Assembly: GCA_023954375.1 (NCBI GenBank)
Contig: JAMLIC010000001.1
Coordinates: 62,001-126,000 of the forward strand
Reading direction: 5' to 3'
DNA length: 64,000 bases
Origin: Planctomycetota bacterium
GTDB lineage: Bacteria; Planctomycetota; J058
In this document: positions 44,666 to 53,000 of the stretch, piece after piece
Position numbering within the stretch: the stretch's first letter is position 1
Layout: every line of letters begins with the position of its first letter
Notes under the pieces: model-generated
Told to the model about the DNA's origin: nothing
Databases searched by the model: none
Seen by the model: only the letters and a program-made list of their open reading frames with translations
Program-made: the position numbers and the translations under genes

Positions 44666-47376
44666 AGATCCTGCACATTGCCTCCGAGTACCCTCCTGCG
44701 AAGGTCTACGGACTCGGCCGGTTCGTGCATGGCCTGGCCCGCGCCCAGGCCGCGCAGGGCGACGAGGTACACGTCCTGACGAACAGCCACGGCGGGCAAG
44801 AGGACGACGTCGTCAAGGAAGGAGTCCACCTCCATCGTATCGCGGCGCCGAACCCACCTCGCCCGTCGGACCCCCACGGAGAAGTCCTGCAGTGGAACCA
44901 TGCCGTTGTCGCGCGGCTGTTCGACAGGCTGCAGGTCTTCCGGGACGTCGACGTGATCGTCGCCCACGACTGGTTGGCCGCGCCAGCAGCGCGCGAGGCC
45001 GCGCGCATCCTCGGCCGGCCGCTGGTCGTGGTGATCCACGACGAGGTCGTGGGCAAGCACGCGGGCGTGCTCGACCGCGAGGGCCGGTTCGTCCGCGAGC
45101 TCGAGTGCTTGGTGGTCCACGACAGCAACCTCGTGATCGCCAACAGCGAGTACATCGCCCAGCAGGTGGTCAAGCACTACGGCGTCGCGGCCGAGCGCGT
45201 CGTGGCAATCCATGGCGGGATCGACCCCGCATTCGACCGCTCCACCCCCACTGATCACCAGGCGGACTTCCGCGCAGCCCTCGCTGCCGAGGACGAGCTG
45301 CTCGTGGTCTACGTCGGACGGCTGGACCCGGAGAAGGGGCTCGGAGTCCTGTCGGACGCCATCCCTCTGGTCCACGACCATGAGAGCCGCGTCAAGTTCG
45401 TCCTCGTCGGCACCGGCCGCCGCGAGGACGCCCTGAGGGCTCGGCTTGGCGCTCGGGCCCGCTTGCTCGGTTATGCGCGCGGCGAGGCCCTCGTGCGCCT
45501 CTACCGCGCGGCCGACATGGTCGTCGTCCCCTCCGTCTACGAACCCTTCGGCCTCGTGGCCCTTGAGGCCATGCTCTGCGGCGCGAGCGTAGTCGTCGCG
45601 GGAAGCGGCGGGCTGCCGGAGATCGTGCGGCACGGCCAGGACGGTCTGGTGGTGCCCCCTGGGGACGCGCAGGCCCTCGCGCGGGCCATACTGACGCTGG
45701 GGGCCGACCCGGCGGCACGCCGAGTCTTCTCACTGGCCGGCCGACGCCGCGCCCTGGAGGCGTTCGACTGGGAGGTGATCGCGCGTCGCACCCGCGAAGC
45801 CTACGCCGGCGTCCTAGGGGCCAGTCCTGCGATCTGCACCGAGCCGCCGGCGAGGCCGCCCAGGCCGTCCGTATCGGCCATCGTGATCACCCGCCAGGCA
45901 CCGGCCTGCGCGGAGGCGACCACCCGCACGCTCCTCGAGAGAGTGGAGGGGCTCAGCGAGGCCGTCCTGCTCGACCATGGATCGGAGGACGCTGCCATGA
46001 AGCGTGTGGAGCGGCTCGGCCAGGAGCTGCGCGCGGAGGGCTGGAGCGCGCGCGTCGTACGCGCCGATCCGCACTTCTCTCGGGAGGCGGCCCTGCTCCT
46101 GGCCCTCGAGGACACCGCGAGCGAGCGCGTCTTCGTCGTGTCGGACGAAGTGGAGGCTCTGCTGGGAGAGGAAGGGCTGCTCGACGGACTCCTGTGGCTC
46201 CTCGACGAGGCGCGCGCCGCCACGGTGAGCCCGAGCCTCGTGCCGCGTGCCCAGGCGGCTCTTCCCGCGAGCGCCACGGGCTTGCCAGAGCAGAAGCGCC
46301 TGGAGGAGCTTCCGCCGGCCGGCTTCCTCGCGCGACGCCGCGAGCTGGCCTCGGCCTTGGCCCTTGGCGAGGGGAGCCTCGGCGCGCGGCTCAGGAGGAC
46401 GAGTGGTGGGGAGCACTGGGAGCACCCGAGGCGGCTCGTGCACGCGCGCGGGGAGGCACGACGGGACGGCCGCTCGCCCTTCAGCGCCGCGCCGAGCACG
46501 CCCCTTCCCGTGTCGATCGTCCTCGTGGCCTATGGGCGCGTCGAGCTCTCGGGCGAGTGCATCGACTCGATCCTCGCGCACACGCCGCCACCGTTCGAGC
46601 TGGTCCTCGTAAACAATGGCTCTCGCGACGCGACCTTGACCCTCTTTCGCAGCGTCCGCGCGAGGCTCGGCCCGGCCACTCCGGTCCAGGTGCTCGACAA
46701 CGGGGCCAACCTTGGCTTCCCCAAGGGGGCCAACCTTGGGGTGCGCGCCGCGAGGGGGCGCCATGTGATCGTCCTCAACAACGACACGCGGGTGCTGCCC
46801 GGCTGGCTCGAGGCGCTCCTCGCGGCAGCGGAGACCAGCGTCGACGTCGGCGTGGTCACAGCGAAGATCCTGGACCTCGACGGGACCACCGTGCAGAGCG
46901 CCGGCGGGGTCGTCCATGCCCCCGAGGGAGGCTTCTGGATCCCGGGACAGGGAGAGGAGCGCACCTCGCCCTCCGTGAGCCGGCGTCGAACCGTGACGAA
47001 CGCAGGCGGCCCCTGCATGCTCCTCACGCGCGCGCTGATGGAGCGGCTCGCGCCCGACGGGGAGATCTTCGACGAGAGCTACTCGCCCGGCTACTTCGAG
47101 GACAGCGACCTTTGCATGCGGGCCCGCGAGGCGGGCTTTGCGCTTGTCTACGAGCCTGGCGCGGAGGTGCTTCACCACGGCAAGGCCACGGCCTCGCTCG
47201 TCGCCAGCGAGGGCTCGCTGGACGTGTGGGGCCGCTTCGACCTGAACCGCCGTCGCTTTCACGAGCGCTGGGCACGACGTCTCGAGGAGGACGCCAGGGC
47301 TGAGCGGGAGCGCGTGCGCCGCGAGCAGACGCCCTCCGCCAGCGGGCCAGCACGGATCGGGACGGTGCAACGGTGA
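44662..47376 (+). CDS. Three-domain glycosyltransferase (GT4 + GT2-like + GT2)
   Basis: 904 aa from GTG in a GTGA overlap. Residues 1-395 are GT4 (SEYPPAKVYGLGRFVHGLAR, VYVGRLDPEKGLGVLSDAI, PSVYEPFGLVALEAMLCG). Residues about 405-600 are a degenerate GT2 (VSAIVITRQAPACAEATTRT) without a DxD-type metal site. Residues about 610-890 are a full GT2 (VSIVLVAYGRVELSGECIDS, VNNGSRD, VLNNDTRVLPGWLEALL, FEDSDLCMRAREAGF), as in rhamnosyl- and galactofuranosyl-transferases. Cytoplasmic, with no membrane helix. Overlaps the next gene (GTGA). Confidence 0.87.
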   Translation: MKILHIASEYPPAKVYGLGRFVHGLARAQAAQGDEVHVLTNSHGGQEDDVVKEGVHLHRIAAPNPPRPSDPHGEVLQWNHAVVARLFDRLQVFRDVDVIVAHDWLAAPAAREAARILGRPLVVVIHDEVVGKHAGVLDREGRFVRELECLVVHDSNLVIANSEYIAQQVVKHYGVAAERVVAIHGGIDPAFDRSTPTDHQADFRAALAAEDELLVVYVGRLDPEKGLGVLSDAIPLVHDHESRVKFVLVGTGRREDALRARLGARARLLGYARGEALVRLYRAADMVVVPSVYEPFGLVALEAMLCGASVVVAGSGGLPEIVRHGQDGLVVPPGDAQALARAILTLGADPAARRVFSLAGRRRALEAFDWEVIARRTREAYAGVLGASPAICTEPPARPPRPSVSAIVITRQAPACAEATTRTLLERVEGLSEAVLLDHGSEDAAMKRVERLGQELRAEGWSARVVRADPHFSREAALLLALEDTASERVFVVSDEVEALLGEEGLLDGLLWLLDEARAATVSPSLVPRAQAALPASATGLPEQKRLEELPPAGFLARRRELASALALGEGSLGARLRRTSGGEHWEHPRRLVHARGEARRDGRSPFSAAPSTPLPVSIVLVAYGRVELSGECIDSILAHTPPPFELVLVNNGSRDATLTLFRSVRARLGPATPVQVLDNGANLGFPKGANLGVRAARGRHVIVLNNDTRVLPGWLEALLAAAETSVDVGVVTAKILDLDGTTVQSAGGVVHAPEGGFWIPGQGEERTSPSVSRRRTVTNAGGPCMLLTRALMERLAPDGEIFDESYSPGYFEDSDLCMRAREAGFALVYEPGAEVLHHGKATASLVASEGSLDVWGRFDLNRRRFHERWARRLEEDARAERERVRREQTPSASGPARIGTVQR

Positions 47377-49454
47377 GCCGCGCACAGCAGGCCGCCCGAG
47401 GCCGACCTGGGATCGCCGTAATCTGCGAGCGCCCGGAGGAGGGGACCTGGGCGGCCGCAGTTCTCCGCGAGCTTGGCGCCCGGCTCGATCTGCGGGCATG
47501 CGGTCCAGGGTGGCCTGCCCGCGATCTCCGGCAGTTGGAACCGGACGGCTGCCGCCTCCTACTCGTGCTTGACACGGTTCCCGGGCGCCTGGCTCGGCCG
47601 CACGCCGACGACGCCGCCTGGCAAGCGATCCCGCGCGTCGCCTGGCTCGTTCACACGAGCAAGGCACCGGAACTGCACCGGGAGGTCGCCAGGACGTCCG
47701 ACCTCGTGTTCCACGCGAACACGGCCTGGGGCCCGGCCCTGGGGCGTCCCTCCACCTGGTTGCCCGTGTGCGCGGACGGGGAGCTGTTCCGACACCAGCC
47801 CGGAGGCGGGCGCGAGTGGGACGTGGCGTTCCTGGGGCACGAGACCTGGCGCGCAGAGCCCCTGCAGGCGCTGGCTCGGCGCTTGGGCCTGCGCGTGCTG
47901 GTCCGCGAGGCACGAGGGAAGGCGGAGGCTGCCGCGCACTATGCGCGCACCAAGCTCGTGTTCCACGCCCACTCGTCGCGTGAGCTGGACTCGCGCGTGC
48001 TTGAGGGGCTCGCAGCCGGTCGCGTCGTCCTCGCCGACCGCCGCGACAACGGGCTCGAGCAGCTCACGGAGGGGCGCCACGTGGCGCTGTACGGGGACTC
48101 CCGTGAGCTCGAAGCGTCGATCCTCGACCACCTCGCCGCCGACGCGCCCACCTGGGAGGCACGGGAGCTCGAGGCTGCGACCTGGGCGCATGAGCGGCAC
48201 ACCGCCGCGCCGCGGACACTGAGCCTGCTCCAGGCGATCACGGACGCGCTCGGGATCGAGCTCGAGCGCGGGCCGAAGGACGAGGGCTGCCTTGCGGCCG
48301 CCTGGCCGCAGGCTCCCTTACCTCGCGTGTCGCTCCCGGCGCTCGAGCCGAAGCTCAGGTGCCCTGAGTCCCGCGGCAGCGAAGCCGACGCCGGGTCCAC
48401 CAGGCCCACGGGCAGGCGCTGGCTCGTCCTGGCGGGGGAGGAGCCCGCCGGGGTGGAGCTCGCCAGCTACGCGGAGCGGATCGGGCAGGCGCTCCGCCGC
48501 CGAGGGGACGAGGTGCTCGTCCTGCGCATGGTCCGGCGTCGACTCCGCTGGGGCGGCGGGCCGTCCTATGTCGTCGAGGTGGGGCGAGGACCGCTCCCGC
48601 CGGGAACGACCGGCGAGAACGACATGCTGCTCGCCTGCTCGCGCGCGCACGCCGTCGTGGATCGCGTGCTCCAGGAGAGGGGCCCGCCTCAGGGTCTGAT
48701 CGTCGAGCCGGCCTTCGGCGCGCTCGTCGGAGTCCCGCTGGGCGAGCGCCTGGGCCTGCCGGTCGTCCTCGCCCTGGAGGACAGCCAAGTGGCGCGCCGG
48801 AACAACATGCTGACGAGGGAGCAGCTCTACCTGTCCGAGCTGGAGCACTGGACCGCAGACCGGGCCCGGGCGGTGATCGTGCCCACCGCACGGGCCGCCG
48901 AGGCGGTCCAGCACAGCTATGGGGTATCGAACCCGGTGGTCAGTGGTTGGCCCGCAGCTGCGCGCGTCCTCGACTCCGCGACGGCCGACCGCCTTCGAGC
49001 CCGGCTGGACCTGCCCAAGGGGGCCTCTCTCGTGCGGGCACCCATGGCCTCGCCGAAGGACGCCTCGAACCTCGCGGCCGAGCTGGCCGCGCGCGGCCTC
49101 CCCGTGGTGGTCGTGGGCCAGTCGGGCCTGGCCGTCGGACGTCCGCATGGGGCGGAGCTCATGGGAGAGCAGCCGGTCGTCGGTCCTGCGCTGGGCGCCC
49201 TGTGCATCGGCTCCGCGCGAGTCCTCCACGTGGGCCGCGAGGACCTCGGAGCCGCCGACCTGTCAGACGCGGCCGATCACTTCGCCGTCGTGGACGTCCC
49301 CGATCGCGACGTCGTCCTGGACGCGCTCACGAGCGCGAAGCCTCCGCGGCCACTCCCTCGCTGGGACCCTCTGGCGTTCGAGCGCCTGGCCGCGCTCATG
49401 GCACCTGCCCAGCCACCCGCGGAGCTCGTCGTGGGCGGGAAGGTCCCTACGTGA
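47373..49454 (+). CDS. CgeB-like + GT4-like two-domain glycosyltransferase
   Basis: 693 aa, GTG start. The first half is CgeB-like: VAWLVHTSKAPELHREVART, STWLPVCADGELFRHQPGG, WDVAFLGHETWRAEPLQALA, VFHAHSSRELDSRVLEGLAA. The second half (about 345-690) starts a new Rossmann fold (RRWLVLAGEEPAGVELASYA) and has the N-terminal shape of a GT4 but an incomplete donor domain, so it may be a binding rather than a catalytic module. It resembles the two-domain enzyme at 39761-41602 with the domains in reverse order. Confidence 0.75.
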   Translation: MSRAQQAARGRPGIAVICERPEEGTWAAAVLRELGARLDLRACGPGWPARDLRQLEPDGCRLLLVLDTVPGRLARPHADDAAWQAIPRVAWLVHTSKAPELHREVARTSDLVFHANTAWGPALGRPSTWLPVCADGELFRHQPGGGREWDVAFLGHETWRAEPLQALARRLGLRVLVREARGKAEAAAHYARTKLVFHAHSSRELDSRVLEGLAAGRVVLADRRDNGLEQLTEGRHVALYGDSRELEASILDHLAADAPTWEARELEAATWAHERHTAAPRTLSLLQAITDALGIELERGPKDEGCLAAAWPQAPLPRVSLPALEPKLRCPESRGSEADAGSTRPTGRRWLVLAGEEPAGVELASYAERIGQALRRRGDEVLVLRMVRRRLRWGGGPSYVVEVGRGPLPPGTTGENDMLLACSRAHAVVDRVLQERGPPQGLIVEPAFGALVGVPLGERLGLPVVLALEDSQVARRNNMLTREQLYLSELEHWTADRARAVIVPTARAAEAVQHSYGVSNPVVSGWPAAARVLDSATADRLRARLDLPKGASLVRAPMASPKDASNLAAELAARGLPVVVVGQSGLAVGRPHGAELMGEQPVVGPALGALCIGSARVLHVGREDLGAADLSDAADHFAVVDVPDRDVVLDALTSAKPPRPLPRWDPLAFERLAALMAPAQPPAELVVGGKVPT

Positions 49455-49879
49455 GCTACTCCGAGATCGTGCTCGAGCACTTCTGGAGGCCGAAGAACAA
49501 CCACGTCGACCCCGAAGCCGACGTCATGGGCGTCGCAGGGGTGCCAGGGAACGGGCCCTTCATGGTCCTCTACCTGCGCCTCGAGGGGCAGATCGTGCGG
49601 CAGGCGAGCTTCCAGACCCACGGCTGCGCGCCCTCGATCGCCGCGGGGAGCCTGCTCGCGACGGAACTCCCGGGCGTCCAGGTCCTGGAGGCGCCGGGGC
49701 GCTGGCCAGAGGAAGCCATCAACGCGGCCTTGGGCGACCTGCCGTTCCACAAGCGCCATTGCTCGGCTTTGGCCGCCGAGGCGCTCGCGCGCGCTTCGGA
49801 GGCTGCCCGTCGTCGGACGCAAGCTCCCGCTCCGGAGCACGCGGCGTTGGACGATCAAGGCGAGCGGGGGGCCACGTGA
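49451..49879 (+). CDS. IscU/NifU-N-like protein lacking the first cysteine
   Basis: 142 aa, GTG in a GTGA overlap. YSEIVLEHFWRPKNNHVDPE and THGCAPSIAAGSLLATELPG and FHKRHCSALAAEAL follow the NifU_N/IscU order closely. The first cluster ligand region, normally with a CGD motif, reads GVPGNGPFMVL, so one cysteine and the nearby Asp are missing and ordinary Fe-S assembly is doubtful. It may bind a metal with the two remaining Cys plus His, or be a non-enzymatic partner. It ends the glycosyltransferase operon, an unexpected place for such a protein. Confidence 0.75.
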   Translation: MSYSEIVLEHFWRPKNNHVDPEADVMGVAGVPGNGPFMVLYLRLEGQIVRQASFQTHGCAPSIAAGSLLATELPGVQVLEAPGRWPEEAINAALGDLPFHKRHCSALAAEALARASEAARRRTQAPAPEHAALDDQGERGAT

Positions 49880-50041
49880 TCTCCACGCCTCCACGGCATG
49901 CCAGGAGTTGCACCGAAATGGCCCTCCTCCTCTGGAGCAATGGCAATGGGTTGGCGCAACCAGGTAACTTCCTTCGGGTGCAGAAGGCTACGTATCCAGA
50001 CGCTGGAGTGGACCTCTCTGCTAAGCTGTTCGAGGTGAGCA

Positions 50042-53000
50042 GTGCCAGCGATCGTTGAGCCCTCGCCCTCCGGGAACCGCGCGGTCGCGGTGCGCCCTGG
50101 CCAGCCGCTGCGGCTGCGCGCGGACACGGCCTGGAACTGGTTCGTGCGCACGAACGAGGGCGCCTGGACGCAGATCGGGACCTCCGCGCTGGAGATCTTC
50201 TACACTACCTCCTCGTCGGTGACGAACCGCCTCACCTTCGACCGGGTGGAGATCGCGATCGGCAGCGGAGCGAGCCCGGACACGTCCACGACGCGGCACT
50301 TCGACCTGTGCGAGGGCCCCCCGGCCGTCCTCTGGGCCACGGGCGCCATGAGCAACCCTGCCCGGGAGGAACCGCCGCCGCGCCCCTGGGAGGGCGAGGA
50401 CGACGACCCGCCGCTGGGGACGCCCTGGGTCATGCCGCCGGCGGACCGCACGGGCTTCGGCACGACGCTCCTGGAGACGGTGTCCGAGGCCGACGCGGGC
50501 CCGGCGAACCTGTTCGCCTCGTGGAGCCCCGGGATCTTCGTCGACACGGCCGGCGCGATCGGCGTGCGCACGCCGTTCACCAACGACGCGCGCGGCCTGG
50601 GCCCCTTCCCCGCAATCGCGGCCTGGTACCAGGGGGGGCTCTACTTCGAGCACGACTTCGGCAAGTCGCGCAACCTGGCGCTCACGCGCGTGCTCTACGA
50701 GGAGTCGGTCGCGCCGAACAACGTGGCGATCGTGCGCGGGGACGGGCGCCGAAACACCTACCGCCTGAGCGGCGGCGTGTACACAGGGGCCGCGGCGGTC
50801 CGCAACACCCTGACGAAGTCCGGCGGGGTGTTCACGGAGACGACCCCCTCGGGGCGGGTCTACCGCTACAACTCCGCCGGGCGCCTGGAGCGTGTGGTCG
50901 ATCGGGTCGGGAACCCGGTCTACTATAGCTACGACGTAAACAACCGCCTGCAGCGGATCGACGGGCACCCGGGGCAGAACGCGATCGGCCTCGTGCCCTA
51001 CTTCACCTACAACGCCTCGGGCCTGCTGGAGAAGCTGCTCCTCCAGGACGCGTCGGTCCCCGCGAACACGCGCGAGACGTACTTCACCTACGACGCCAAC
51101 AAGAACCTGCTGCGAATCGTCGGCCCCGAGAACTGCATCACCTACTTCCAGTACAACCCCGCCACGCGGATCCAGGCGATCACCGACCCCGAGGGGTTCC
51201 GCTGGTACTTCGCTTACGACGCCAACGGGCGCGTGGAGCGGGTGCTCGACGCGCTGGGGCGACCGACGTACTTCTCCTGGACGCCGGCCTCGGCGCGCGG
51301 GGCGAAGCGAGACCGGGCGGGGACGATCACCTACTTCCGCTGGGGGCCCTTCGGCTCTCCCGAGCACGTCTACAACCCGGCCACCTCGTCGGACTACTTC
51401 CGCTACGACGGCGACGGGAACCTGATCAACTCGCGCACGCGGCTGGGCCGGGAGTGGTACTACCAGTACGACTCGGAGTTCAACCGGATCTCCATGACCG
51501 ATCCGCTGAACGCGCGCGCCTACTTCGCCTACGACGCGCAGAGCCTGTTGCGCACGTACGTCGACCCGCTCGGGCGGCCAACTTACATGACCTACGACGC
51601 GCAGCGGAGCCGCGAGCGGTGGATCGACGCCGTCGGCGGCTCGGCCTATTACACCTACGAGTCAACGGGCCTGCTGCGGCAGAAGAAGGATCGCCGGGGC
51701 AGTCTCACCTACATGGTGTGGGACACGCGCGGCAATGTCGGCCGCGTGGTCGACCCGCTCCAGCACACGACCTACTTCGGCTACAACCCCGCGAACGAGC
51801 GCACGGCCCAGGTGGACCCGCTCGGTCGCGTCAGCTACTTCGAGTTCGACAAGCGTGGCCGGCTGGTCCGGGCGCTCGACCCGACCGGGTCGCCGAGCTA
51901 CTGGGCCTACGACGCGCGCTGCAACCTGGTGCTCCAGCGCGACGCGCGCATGAACGCGACCACGTACCAGTACGACGGGAACTCGAACCGGACGAGGGTC
52001 ACGGACGCGCTCGGCAACGTGACCTACTTCGCCTACGACCCGGAGGACCGGGCGAACCTGCTCGTGAACGCGCGGGGCAATCCCACCTACTTGACGTACG
52101 ACGTGCTGGGGCGGCGGCAGCGGCAGGTCGACGCCTACGGCGGGGTGACCTACTTCGGCTACACGACCGAGCACCTGTTCAACCTGCGGATCGACGCGCG
52201 CGGCAACCCGACCTACTTCTTTCACGACCGCGTGGGCAGGCAGACGCACGACAAGAACGCGCTCATGCGCGAGGCGTACCTTGGCTACGACCTCGCCGGG
52301 CAGCAGGTCCTCGCGCGCGACCGGCGCCTCTTCTCGACCTACTTCCAGTACGATCCGCGCGGATGGCTGCGGCGCACCGAGACCGCGGTTGGCGCGGTCA
52401 CGTACGTCGCCTTCGACGCGGAGGGCAACCGCGAGCGGGTGGTCGACCCGCGTGGCTTCGCCACCTACTTCACCTACGACGCCGCGGGGCGGCAGACGCA
52501 CACCAAGGACGTCCTCGGTGGGGTGACCTACGTCGGCTACGACCGGGCCGGCCAGACGATCCTCCGCCTTGACCAGCTCGGACAGCCGACGTACCTGGCG
52601 TACGACCTGGCGGGCCGGGTCCAGACCCAGCGCGACTCGGCAGGGCTCCTGAGCTATCTCGCCTACGACCGGGTGGGGAACCGGGTGCACGAGCGGATCG
52701 ACTACGGCACCGACCAGGCGACCACGTACTTCCACTACGACCCGCTCAACCGGCAGGTGCGCACGATCGACGCATACGGCGCGCAGAGCTACCTGGCCTA
52801 CGACGTCGTGGGGAACGTCGAGCGCTCGGTGAACGTGCGCGGCTTCGCGACGTACTTCACCTACGACCGGCTGGAGCGCCGCACGCACGCCAAGGACCCG
52901 GTGCACTTCGCGTCGACGTACCTGAGCTATGACCCGGTGGGTAACGTGGTGGCGCGGGTCGACCAGCAAGGCGCCACGACGTATCTGACCTACGACCGGG

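Noticed and set aside
45814..47913. 699-codon open frame on the minus strand
   Set aside because: It lies opposite an intact three-domain glycosyltransferase and has the Ala/Arg/Gly/Pro composition of a GC-rich shadow frame. The same applies to 8573-10429, 16110-17624, 19097-20737 and 33569-34702.
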